A stretch of DNA of 64,000 nt from Lytechinus pictus (taxonomy: Eukaryota > Echinodermata > Echinoidea > Temnopleuroida > Toxopneustidae), in NCBI RefSeq assembly GCF_037042905.1, contig NC_087261.1:25130317-25194316 (forward strand), read 5' to 3'. A program made the position numbers and the translations under genes. A model generated the notes under the pieces. That model saw only the letters and a list, made by a program, of their open reading frames with translations. It was not told the DNA's origin and made no database searches. Below are positions 53,685 to 64,000 of the stretch, piece after piece (positions within the stretch are counted from its first letter, which is position 1; each line of letters opens with the position of its first letter).

Positions 53685-55192
53685 AAAATGAAAGAATGCA
53701 TCGGAGAAATTCATACTTAATGTTATTTCCCACTTATATTATGATTTACATGTATGCCTAAATGGAATTAAATTGAACGCATGTCTTGGTCCCGTTTTAC
53801 AAAGAGTTACGATTAATCCGATCGACCAAAACTATGAAAAGCCAACAACCCTCACATCTTAAATATGTGTTTCTTCCATTTTTGTTTAGATGATTATACA
53901 TTTTTATTCCATATATTCATCGTTGTCTTAACAATTCGGTAAGATGGGACCCAGAAACAGTGATCATTCGCAGTCGGGATATAATTTCAATGCAAATGCT
54001 ATATTTCTTAATCTCAAAGGATTTAGATTCAAATATTATCAGATTGAATCTATCAAAATTCAGTATTGCCTAATTGACTGCTCCCTATTGACAGCAGGTC
54101 TGAATTCGATTTTGAGTGTACTGTAATGGTTCAAAACAAGGAATTAAACGAATCATATACGGAAAAGTCTGATTGATATATATATTGTTGATACTGTACA
54201 TAAAAACATGTCATTTTTAAAAGAATGTATTTAACAATCTTTATTATTATAAAGCTTTATGAAAATATATATCAAAAATAGAAAACAATTCTGAATAACA
54301 TGCGTAGTAAGCAATGTGATAACGATAATGTTACGTAGTACTAATAACTACCTGATTTGTATAGTCAGCTGTTCACTACGATCAAATTAAGTGTTTTAAC
54401 ATCAACCTATACACCATATACAGCAGGTAAGAACACAATTAAGTTCAAAGTAAATTAAAAACGTTATGTATTGCATTTGCTTTATGTTTCTGTCATCTTT
54501 CATGTTTGAATAAATCTGCTGCACATGCACAATCAGATAACTGATCCACTACAATTAGCTATGATCACTGCACATCTTTTGTTTTTTATAGAATGGATGG
54601 GAAAATCCCTGCAATCTGATTGGTTGAGAGCTATGCAAGAATTTTTTACTGGGCTGCATGAACGATATCCCGATAATCAAAACGATATCCACTATAAACA
54701 AGCTATCGTCCGAAAAGGTCATTGTGATGTCATCGCGCATGTACTGTTACGTTTAACCTTGTTTACGTCAAAATTTTGAATTTTCGATCAAGGCAGAATG
54801 AATCAAATAAAGGATGCAAAATGATCTGTAAGTACAAATACGTTACCGTAATTGTCATAGGGATTAAAACTGCCTGCATACTCGTTAGTTGAGAAGTCCA
54901 GACATACGATCTAACGTTTATAGATCTACTGCCCTGGGCTGGCTGTGCAAAGCCAAATCTCCACTGCGGGCCCATGCAGCCGTAGGCACTGGCCACCGGC
55001 GCGGCCCGGGCATACACACACAGCTATTGGAGGTCTGAGGCTGCCTCATAGAGTCATAGATCTAGTCAATGCAAAGCTGTATCTGGCATTTTGGGTATAA
55101 TGATGCCTTTGTGCCAACATATTATCAAGTTAGGCATACATATTTATGTTTTATCAGGGTTATCAAAGGGTCTGCATTACATTTTGGAATTT
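53685..55192. other. Intergenic, mostly unassigned
   Basis: 53787-53880 is half of the palindromic MITE seen at 59726 (CCCGTTTTACAAAGAGTTAC). 54590-54770 has a CTGATTGGTTGAGAG CCAAT-type sequence and GTGATGTCATCG. 54890-55020 is GC-rich. No gene supported. Confidence 0.45.
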
Positions 55193-55312
55193 TCATGCAT
55201 CCGGTAACAAATCATGCGTCCGGTAAAAAAAATCATGCGTCCAGTAAATATTTTCATGCGTCCAGTAAATTGAATTTACTGGACGCATGAAATTACCATG
55301 CATCCGGTAAAT
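55193..55312. repeat. Direct and inverted copies of CATGCGTCCAGTAAAT
   Basis: Four direct copies of CATGC(G/A)TCC(G/A)GTAAA are followed by inverted copies ATTTACTGGACGCATGA, forming a hairpin around 55262-55295. Function unknown. Confidence 0.8.
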
Positions 55313-55361
55313 CATTAATTGTTGTGGTTTATTCAATAAAATTTTTCCATTCTATAAAACA

Positions 55362-55494
55362 GATGATGCATGGGTTTCTTTCGTGGGTCAGTGGAACTGT
55401 GTGCACGCGGTAACTTTGGCATTATGGTCTAAACCATGCCAAAGTTACCTTGTGCACACAGTTCCTACTGACCCACTCTAACCCATGCATCATT
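55362..55494. repeat. Long hairpin (palindromic element)
   Basis: Left arm GATGATGCATGGGTT, GTGGGTCAGT, GGAACTGTGTGCAC and GGTAACTTTGGCAT is mirrored in order on the right. The loop is about 13 nt. 133 bp, few mismatches. Confidence 0.85.
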
Positions 55495-56131
55495 TGTATA
55501 CAGTGAGCTAAGATAAGATATTAAGATTTCCCATATCCTGTATAATATATGTCTGAAGTCTACAAACGCGGTTATTTTGTTAGAGTCTATTTTTTATTAG
55601 CATGATTAGGAGATGTAGACAAGGGATCCTCGTATCTTCATCATTATTCTTTGCTGCAATTTTTGTTATTATGCACCGTCAAAATACATTAGCTGATCAA
55701 TTAGTGTAACTATCATGAAGATGAAATTATATTTTTGTTAGTACAAAACGAAGATGAATTTATCTTTTATGTTGTGGCATAGCTTTTAATTTAAGATGAA
55801 TTATTCTCCTTATAGTATTTGTACAATTATGTTTGTATTTATTAGTATTCATTTGACAATTCTGTAATAAGATACATGTACATTTCTACAACTTGTTTCC
55901 TTTTGTTTACATTTTATGTCTTGAAGGAACGCAGTTTTTGAATGAACAGGATAGTGTAGAGAGATTAGTTAAAAGCAAAATAATAATTGTGTGGATGATT
56001 GTGTACAGCTTTGTAAATTCCAAATCTAATGAGCACTTTTACGACATTCTAAAACAAAACAGAACAAAGATTTTTTGATATTTTTTCATTCATTTACCAT
56101 GTTTACTGTTACTTAACCAACACCTCTTTAT
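55495..56131. other. 3' flank of gene D
   Basis: Aligns with the 3' flank of gene B (19230-19825), for example TAGTGTAGAG and ACGACATTCTAAAACAAAA. It supports B and D being the closest pair. No gene. Confidence 0.5.
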
Positions 56132-56885
56132 TTACACAGAATACAGTTCGTTTTCAACCATCTCCATTTCGTCGAACTGATCACCGGGAAACGAGTCATT
56201 AGCTTTAGCGTAGAGACCCTGATCACCATCGTATCCATCCGGCTTTCCTCGGGATTTATCGGGCATCGCGTACAAACTGCCGACATCTTCCGAAGTATCG
56301 TCCGAAGGGTTGTTCCGGTTCCCATTCTTATCTGGCATAGCATACAGACTGTCCATATCTTCCGAGGTGCCGTTTCGTTCGTCGTTCTTATCGGGTGCAG
56401 CGTAAACGACGCTCATTCTGTCGGCCATCTTCGCCGAGGTGTTTGGCTGCTTAGGATTTTCAAAAGAAGAGAAGGGTGCAATTCCGAGATTAATTTCGTC
56501 GTAGCCGTCATGTGCTCCGTTTGCGTTCTTGTCAGGTGGGGCGTAAAGGACGCTTAATCGGTCGTTGCTGTTCTGTTTCACCGCAGTGGCGCCACGTGAA
56601 GGATTTGGCGTCGGTTCATCGTCTGGGGTCTCATCCATTGTCCCCTCATATATATTCGATGATTTCCTGGGATTCAGATTTACAAGGAGAATGTTCTTGT
56701 TTCCTCTAGAAGAATTCGCGTTACTCTGTGCTTGTGCTCCAGGTTGGAAGCCTCTGGTAGATGCATCTGTCATTGCACCGTTGGAGATACCGAAGTCATT
56801 TATTTCATCATTCGCTGGAAGCCTGCTAACTGGAGTCAAAGTTGCTCTTTGTGAAGAGACAATACCCTTCGTCCTTTGCTGTGAC
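56132..56885 (-). CDS. Gene D exon: cytoplasmic tail with YAxP repeats
   Basis: 754 nt, starts in phase 2 after AATTACAG, encodes 250 residues, ends ELYSV. Four YAxP modules are conserved with gene B. The PPAYDE of gene B is LPANDE here, so the WW-type motif is absent. The YGEIYLGI of B is YDEINLGI here. The rest is Asp/Asn/Ser/Pro-rich and probably disordered. Confidence 0.9.
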
Positions 56886-59800
56886 CTGTAATTGAATTTG
56901 GGATACAATTAGGTAGACATATGACAAATGTTGTACCTTCCATAGCGGGTATCCCACACTTTAATTACTATCGTCGTGAATCTTAGCGACATTTTTGATG
57001 ACCGCTCAGGATCTCAACTCATAAAACGAGTATGGAGATTATCTGGCTGCAAAGTTTCCCAATGATGTACATGTACCAGTGTTCAGGAAAGACAAAAACA
57101 TGACAGCGATTTCGAGAGTTATTAGCTTCAACTTAAATTGTGTTTTTATAACAACATAAACATCGTCACAATTGTAGTCAACAATTACGGTTTAAATCAT
57201 TGCACGTTTTTTTTGGAATTATCTTTCCATTTCACAGTTTCGTTACAACTATTATATCTAATACGGTTGTTACAGACCTTCTCCTTGTGAAACAAACGAT
57301 GACGATGATAACTATGATGATGATCACAACAGCAGCCACACCTCCACCGATCCCTGCATATAAGCCTGTGGGATAAAATTACTAATTATTCCTCAAGATT
57401 ATTAGTTGTATTCTATTAACGAGTTCCTGAGTATAGCCTATATTCATGCATTTTAATTAAGTTTGATTGACCATCGGCATGTAATGTTTCATTCTTCTTT
57501 CAGTACCATGGTTGTATTGGAAGTTTTCTTCGTCATGACTAGGACACGTCTCTGATTTCCCGTTACCATGGTTACCAATATGCTTGTGGCCGGACACATG
57601 GTGCATTGGAATTGATGGGGCTTTCGCGATGAGCAATAACATCATTCGACAATTAACTTACTGAGAAGTGTTTTCAAGGCTATTTAAGGCATGAAAATCG
57701 GTATATTAGAATACATGATTAATGTCATACAAGAAGCGTCGAAATCTAACGAATGCCACATCAGCTACTGCATATTATACCAGAAATATCCACACGTTGT
57801 AAACTCCTGAAGAAGACGGAGGACCATCGAAAATTAATTGGCAATCAAAGCATTATCATCAGCATTATTTTGTTACAATACTTCAGCCAATACGTGAAAC
57901 TTTAAGATGTTTGGACCACACATTATGGCAAATATGCACTCATCTGCGATTTCAGTAATATTTCATAATTCGTGCAATTTTTCCGGTATCACATTTAGAG
58001 CTATCCAATTATAGCTATCAATATATTTATTTTTGCTGCTTATATCACCGTGAATATAGATAAATTGACTTTATCATCATTAATATTGACAGTAGAATCA
58101 TTATTTGGTATTATCATCAAATTTATTTATTAGTTTTATCGTTTCTTGTATATATGTTTCGTTGCTATCTTAAACAAAGCAAAAATTGATGAAAATAGAA
58201 ATGGAATGACAGAGTAGTCGAAAGGAGTAGGGTTTACAAATTCAATATTTATTACATTTTGTGCGGAGTTCGTTGGTTACATGTGCTATTTCCCGCCAAA
58301 GGAAGATTGGACTTTCCTTGGGGACCCAGAGATGATGATGATAGTGATGATGATGATGATGATGATGGTGATGATAATGATGATGATGATGATAGCGATG
58401 ATGATGACGAGGACGACGATAATGTGGAAAGAATTTCATTACTTGATGTGGCAGTCTGGCTGGTGGAAGTTAGCAAGGATGTCGTCAGTGGTGGCGAGGA
58501 ACCTGTGTTTAATCAATTAATAAATGAATTGAATTCAGTTTTGCTAACATTTTCTTAGAATCATTTATACACAACACAAATCATTAATTTGTAAAGTGAA
58601 GACTACATATATCAGGAATATATATTTTGTAATAAGAAAGAATACTTACCCATCGGCTTAGTTGGTCTAGTCATCGGTGTTGCTGATACTGCAATATCAT
58701 TTGAACATGATAAAAGGAGAAGAATATCAATAAGTATCGTGAATATCAATTTCAACTAAATCTTCACAAGGAGTGTGAAACTTGATGAACTAATCGTTTG
58801 AGTTTTAATGGATAAGATAAAGAAGGAAAGAGTCTAAAACTATACTGACGATATCATGATATTGTTCGAAATATATTTTTTTCAAACTTGACATTGGTTT
58901 ATGGTTATTGTTGCATTGTTGTTTTGTCATCAAAATTATACCTGCTTGTAAAAGGAGGCGTACTTCACTATATACTTATCAGAGAGCTAGAATCAGTATT
59001 ATTTTCGTTCCAAAACAAAACAGTGATTTAACATGTTTAACAAATCGACTGGCATCACTCTAAAAACAATTAGGATATGGTCTCAATTTCCAATGTTTTA
59101 TCGTAAATTTATTATATATTCATATTTTAATCATTTTTTACATTTCAGTTTGCTATAAAAGTACAAGTGCATTTGATTATTCGTATCATTATGATAAGGG
59201 AACAACTTGCCTCTCTAAATTATCGGGTCAAAATGTTAAATATTTCCCGACGTCTAAATTACGAGTGATACTATTTGGGGATTCTTTCTCATAGCAGATA
59301 GATATACCGATATGAACGTGATATAAAGTTTATAGGCAATGTTTACTTTATAAAACAAATATTTACCATAATTAAGTTTCATTACAAGCCCGGCTAATGT
59401 GAACTGGAAGAGATCCCAACAGTCCCCTAACAATATTTCCCACCCCTGTTTACAATAAATTAACAAAACAACTAGATTGTTGAATGCATTTTCTTAGTTC
59501 ATGGACACACAGCGGTACGAGGGCTATATCATAGAAACATTACCTCTTCTAACTTTGTGTAAGTGACGTTGTGTGTATGTGTACATGGGTGAGTCTCGAC
59601 AACCAAATACTATTACATACAGCCCCCCCCCCCCCCCCACACACACACACACGTACACACAATCGTGAACGTTTGATAATCCGTCAGAATGAAATACACC
59701 TCCTTTTTTAATCATGTTGAGATCAGGGCCCCGTCTTACAAAGAGTTACGATTGATCCAATCAATCGTACTCTATGGAAATCCACCAGGGTCATAATTTG

Positions 59801-62528
59801 TTCTACAGGAAATTTGCACAATGACTTTTGCAACCAAAGAGAAACACAGTGAATTTTCAAGAAAACGATGAATGCATGAATATACATCATAGCTAGCAGC
59901 GGCGTAACAGGGGTCGGTGGCCAGGGGGGGCAAGAGCCAAAAATTTCCCGGTCATATCATGGTATGAACAGGCGTAATGGTGTAATGAGGCGACGATTTT
60001 AAGAGGGCCGGACATTGCGTATCAGGCAGAATTTATCTTTTGAAAAAAAAAAAAGAGTTTCGAGCGAGCGGAGCGAGCGAGCAAAAATTTTGACATTTTA
60101 ATACAAAAATCAAATTTTGTGATAGATTTTGACATGATATCCAAAAAATACATTTCACTCTTTTCTCTTTCCATTCCTTTTTTTGTGATCTGTACGCCAC
60201 TGTGAACAGGATTATTTGCGGCAGAAGCGTGCAGAGTAAACAAAACAAAAAACGAGGGGCGCAGTATGACGCATATGCTAAAAAGCTGCTTAATATAAGT
60301 CCCGAGTAAGCGAAGCGAGCGAGAAAAAAAATCACCTTTTCATGAGAATATAACTTTGAGATATTTTTTGACATTATATTCAGTAAATAAAATCATATCC
60401 TACACTTTTCCTTTGCCTTTCTTTCCTCCTTTTTTCTTGGTAGAACTTTTGGGGACCATGGCCCAACCCTTCCATACTCATATACGGCAGTGCTATGCGG
60501 TTGGGGTCTGGGGCGGAGCCCCCGTAACTTCTTGATATCAAAGCCATTTAAACCTCGCAGAATGCAGCTATTTAATCAAATCGCGGGTATATACAGAATA
60601 TAGCTTTTACACAACACATTCATTCAACCCAGTTAAACCAAATATTTTGAGGGGGCAAAACATAGCAATGTGGGAAAGTTTAAAAAAAAAAAAAAAAAAG
60701 TCGCCAGCGAGCAAAGCGAGCTGGAAAAAAATTGCCTATTGAAATTAAATTCTAATTATGTGATAGATTTCTCCATTATATTCAGCAAATAACACATTTC
60801 ATTGTTTCCATTCATTTCATTATACGTTGTCTCCTATAATTTCTTTTATTTCCTCTTGGGTGTTGAACCAAGACCCCCCCCCCCCCCCCCCCCCGCCTGT
60901 ACGCCAGTGATTGAACGTAAAGCTTAATGTAGGAAGGGTCCCTACAGGGGGCGTGATAGAGCCATTTGAAGGTCATAGATGAAGAGCCCCTACTGATTGG
61001 GGTCTGGGGCTAAGCCCCGGTAGCTTATTTGCATAAAATTTAGCAAGCTAATAGCACAATGTTGTATGCACTCCATCTTTATTCCTGCTCTTTATTATCT
61101 ATCCTCGTCAGCCCGGTCGTGTTATTAAGTTTTTATTTCTTGTGCCTTTTCTTTGTTTTCCAATTTAGCTTTTGACTTATTCCATTCTACCTTCATTTCC
61201 CGCTATTGTTTGTCATTTTGTGATCTTTCCCATCATGCTATTGCACTATTTCGGAATGATTTGTTCTTTCTCACATGTTCTTCTTTTGTTCTTCTTCCCG
61301 CTTTCCTTCCTTTTCCATTTCAAAAAAATATATATTTTTTGTTTTCTTTCCACTTTTCCCTTTCTCTTTCCTTTTCCTCCTTTCCTTTCCCTCTTTTCTT
61401 CCCCTTTCTTTCTCCCTCCCTTTTATTTTTTTCCCTTTTTTTTTTCCCGGTGAAATCCGCCAGGGGGGCAACTTGCCCCCCTGCCCCCCCCCCCCCGCCC
61501 CCCGCCTGTTACGCCACTGATAGCTAGAAAATATTTTCAACAAACATGGCAATAGATGTTGACGTTGCTGGCCGTCCATTGTTGTGATTGATCGGATCAA
61601 TCGCAACTCTTTGTAAGACGGGGCCCAGGGCGTCTGTAGAAGGGGGCGTTGGGCGACTGCCCTCCCCCTACGTTTAAAAAAAAAAAAAATTAGCGAGTAA
61701 GGAGAAAGACTTTCACAAATATAAGTTTCCGTCATCTAATTATTTTGTATCCTTATCATTCAATTATAATTATGAATATTAGAACTACCGAAGTTCATGA
61801 TAGCTCATTTCGGGTAAATCAAGAAAGCTAGAATAATTTTTGTTTGTGTCCAATTAAGATTTTGGTCAAGTTATCGTTCAAGTTGTGTATTTTCGGATCG
61901 CATTCCTGGATACAAATAGCACACAAGATGGGTTAACGTATAAGCAACAATATAACAATATAACCCACTTTTAACTCACTTTGGTCAAGAGATGGAGGTT
62001 GTCCTTATATACATGTACTCAATTTATGTTTGAAATGACTTTACCTGGAGTTTGACTTTCCCACTACCCCTACAAAATACCTAGGCGCCGACCCTCGTCT
62101 AGGCTACTTTCAATTGGTGGTATTTTGATAGCATTCTATAGATTTGTGTTTCAAAATTCTAGTTTAGACTAGGTTTAAACCAAGGTTTAATTATCAGAAA
62201 ACCACCGATAGCGTTCAAGAATGATACTCACTGCTAAATACAGCTATGTGTCCTGCCCCACCACAGCTGTCCGTGGGGTCTCCTGAACATGCAACATGAC
62301 ATTGATCGTCCGATCGTTTTCCATGTCTAGTATAGTTATCACTCGCTTCACCACAGTAACATTCTTTTCCATTTTCAACGCCAGCGTATGTATAGTTCGC
62401 ATCAGATGATTGGTTACAGAAATTTATGCAAGACGAAATGGTCATGTTTGGAACTTGAGTCATATAATCACCGGTGAATACTCTATCATTACCTGTCCCG
62501 CCCTCGAAGCAACCAAGATGATGTTCTC
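56132..62528 (-). CDS. Gene D: SRCR-WSC receptor-like gene with YAxP tail, 3' part only
   Basis: Five exons in the window: WSC 62232-62528, linker 58650-58682, stalk 58281-58502, transmembrane 57278-57365, tail 56132-56885. They join in frame without a stop for 463 residues. The signal peptide and SRCR exons expected from A to C should lie right of 64000. The stalk is serine-rich, encoded by TCA repeats, and reads through the position where gene B has TAA. TM: YAGIGGGVAAVVIIIIVII then CFTRRR. The tail repeats VLYAPPDK, VVYAAPDK, SLYAMPDK, SLYAMPDK and GLYAKAND. Predicted single-pass surface receptor whose tail could recruit SH2 adaptors if phosphorylated (inference). The first visible intron (58683-62231) holds nested transposons. 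Confidence 0.85.
57278..57365 (-). CDS. Gene D exon: transmembrane segment
   Basis: 88 nt, same length as in B. Acceptor TCCCACAG, donor AG/GTCTGT in phase 2. Hydrophobic stretch followed by CFTRRR. Confidence 0.8.
58281..58502 (-). CDS. Gene D exon: Ser-rich stalk
   Basis: 222 nt, phase 1-1, acceptor AAACACAG, donor CAT/GTAACC. It encodes SSPPLTTSLLTSTSQTATSS, then serine runs, then LGPQGKSNLPLAGNST. Open throughout. Alternative frames give poly-Asp or poly-Met runs from the same microsatellite. Confidence 0.8.
58650..58682 (-). CDS. Gene D exon: Thr/Pro linker
   Basis: 33 nt, phase 1-1, encoding TPMTRPTKPM. Acceptor GTATCAG, donor GTAAGT. Equivalent to the 51-nt exon of gene B. Very short, so it rests on the splice signals, frame and position. 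Confidence 0.65.
59726..61626. mobile_element. Palindromic MITE (outer element), split by a later insertion
   Basis: Left end GGGCCCCGTCTTACAAAGAG and right end CTCTTTGTAAGACGGGGCCC are exact inverses, and both are followed inward by TGATTGATC-type sequence. The original element was a few hundred bp, now separated by the hAT-like element at 59897-61519. A half copy is at 53787. Confidence 0.85.
59897..61519. mobile_element. hAT-like element with perfect 8-bp target duplication
   Basis: Ends CAGCGGCGTAACAGG and, inverted, CCTGTTACGCCACTG. ATAGCTAG flanks both sides exactly (59889-59896 and 61520-61527). The interior has three units with GCGAGCGGAGCGAGCGAGC-like palindromes (60060, 60310, 60705) and internal TACGCCACTG copies. 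It also holds C-runs and CT-rich DNA. No transposase seen. Related to 8749-9892. Confidence 0.85.
61627..62231 (-). other. Gene D intron, no further elements recognised
   Basis: AT-rich DNA with an inverted CTAGTTTAGACTAGGTTTAAAC-like stretch near 62160 and no coding signal. Confidence 0.5.
62232..62528 (-). CDS. Gene D exon: WSC domain
   Basis: 297 nt, phase 1-1, acceptor TTTCAAACAG, donor GTGAGT. It encodes EHHLGCFEGGTGNDRVFTG, SCINFC, YTYAGVENGKECYCG, DQCHVACSGDPTDSCGGAG and ends IAVFS. Eight cysteines, complete WSC. More diverged from B and C than they are from each other, which contrasts with the B/D similarity in the tail. Confidence 0.95.
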
Positions 62529-62939
62529 CTGTTTGAAATATAAACATAATAATTAGTTTATTAGAATAAATCGGGCAAGTCCACCCGATCAAAAAGATGA
62601 CTTGTGCCGATAGAGAAATTAAAAGAAGCATAAGACTGAAATGTCCTTATCTGCATCTAGATTAGATGTAGCTAATGTATCAAATTTTTCATTCATTATT
62701 TATATCATTTTATTTGTAGTTTATTTATACAGGGTAGCATTGTCAGTTTAGGAACTGCTTTCATCATGGCCCTTTCCGCATGACATACAATTTGTTGTGA
62801 TTAATATAATTTCATCAGTAATATTTATTTATTTATTTGCCGTTTTATTTCAACAGGGTAGCCCTTTCAGTTTATTAAAACTGCTCGAGCAAGGGGCCCT
62901 GGTCGATAATTAATTAACTTCCTTTATTTTTAATATTAT

Positions 62940-64000
62940 TTCCTGATTTAAAAGTATTTAACGACCGACTGTTTCTTTGATTCACATTGAGGTTGTTCCA
63001 CCCAGTATATCCCATGAATTTACATAATCAACACCACGATTACATAATATATACATGTGTAAATGAATGTGAAACCCAAAAGAATATTTAAAAAACATAT
63101 CTCTTAAAATCTAAACATTGAATCAAGTTGTTTGAAAATAAACGAAACTCCAAAAACAAACCAAAAGCCCCAAAGGCCGATTTTGAATTTTGAAAAAAAT
63201 ATATGAAGTTCTGCCTAATCCAAAATCGAAAATAAAATTAATATCAAACTACAGATATCATACAGCTTTGTTAAACCAGGTATTAAAATGAATAGTTTCC
63301 TTGTTATATTTTAATTGTTTCATATGATATATGGAAACTCATAATTTCCTTTAATTATTTTTTTATTGATTCCTGATTTAAAAGCATTTAACGACTGGCT
63401 GTTTCTTTGATTCACATTGAGGTTGTTCCGCCCAGCATATCCCATGAATTCAAATGTCCGACTGGCTGCACAATTATTCAACTTTATGGTATTACTACTT
63501 TCATGCGGAATCTTGTTTCAATTTCATGATTTGGCCTGGCGAAGATACATTTCATATAATCGGGCAAAAGATCATTCAGACATATATACCTTGATAATGC
63601 TATGTCGATTCCATCGGATTGGCAGTTCTTGCCGCTTTAGATCTCTAAACATATCAATTATGTGAGTTTGTGGATGTGCACCCAGAATCATTCTAGCCAT
63701 TTTATTGTGTACTTTACTAATCTATCGAGATTTTTCGACGATGCATTTGACCATGCAACATCGCAATAATCTTGAAATGGTATGATTAGGGAACAACATA
63801 ACATCTTCAAAATTTCATTTGGTAAAACCGGTTTTGCAGATCGTCTTAAAAACCCTATTCTTTGAGATACTTTACTCGCTATAAGACCAATGTACTCCTT
63901 CCATACTAATTGTTAATCAAGAATGACACCAAGATATTTAAATCTCGTCAATCTCTCGATATATACTGATAGAAGGGCATTAATTTCAGATGAGAAAATT
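62940..64000 (-). mobile_element. Degenerate LINE reverse-transcriptase remnant
   Basis: The minus strand near 63950-63700 encodes RLTRFKYLGVILD and LCCSLIIPFQDYCDVAWSN with stops, the RT thumb region of a non-LTR element. A C-terminal segment (FMGYAGRNNLNVNQRN) appears at 63371-63460 and again at 62942-63030, an internal duplication. The element continues past the window. Confidence 0.75.

Noticed and set aside
58259-58558. Poly-Asp and poly-Met frames on the plus strand
   Set aside because: They are shadows of the TCA repeat in the gene D stalk exon.
61153-61527. Phe/Ser-rich open frames
   Set aside because: CT-rich simple sequence inside the hAT-like element; no domain.

Overview
The window is animal nuclear DNA: intron-rich, AT-rich and full of transposons. 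The best guess is an echinoderm, probably a sea urchin. That rests on a tandem cluster of SRCR-domain receptor genes (SRCR genes are greatly expanded in sea urchins), a foldback transposon with tandem-repeat arms of the kind described as sea-urchin TU elements, and a non-LTR retrotransposon with a signal peptide followed by a 2A-like motif. The species is inference.

All recognisable host genes lie on the minus strand. They form a head-to-tail array of four paralogues, here called A to D. Gene A (13122 down to 1178) has only its first three coding exons, and its 3' part lies left of position 1. Gene B (27784 to 19826) and gene C (48546 to 38933) have all coding exons. Gene D (62528 to 56132) lacks its 5' exons, which lie right of 64000. 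The shared plan is signal peptide, one six-cysteine SRCR domain split over two exons (group A pattern), one eight-cysteine WSC domain in a single exon, a Ser/Thr/Pro stalk, one transmembrane segment and a cytoplasmic tail. All ectodomain introns are phase 1 and both introns flanking the TM/tail junction are phase 2, so the exon models join in frame.

B and D carry a long tail (about 250 residues) with four YAxP motifs that resemble pYxxP ligands of Crk/Nck-class SH2 domains. C carries an unrelated 78-residue tail. Gene B has an in-frame TAA in its stalk exon, just before the transmembrane exon. That exon is symmetric, so including it predicts a soluble 315-residue SRCR-WSC protein and skipping it restores the membrane receptor.

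Layout: 1-13.1 kb gene A, with about 10 kb of extra DNA in one intron (a 3.8 kb foldback element and a 6.2 kb insertion). 13.1-19.8 kb intergenic with AGT microsatellites, a MITE and a 156-bp satellite. 19.8-27.8 kb gene B. 27.8-38.9 kb intergenic with a tRNA-derived SINE, LINE fragments, an AT-rich array of regularly spaced palindromes, a 262-bp tandem duplication and a broken LINE. 38.9-48.5 kb gene C, with a LINE and several MITEs in its introns. 48.5-56.1 kb intergenic with AGT repeats and a minisatellite rich in DR1-type (AGGTCAAAGGTCA) sites. 56.1-62.5 kb gene D, with a transposon nested in another transposon in its first visible intron. 62.9-64 kb LINE remnant.
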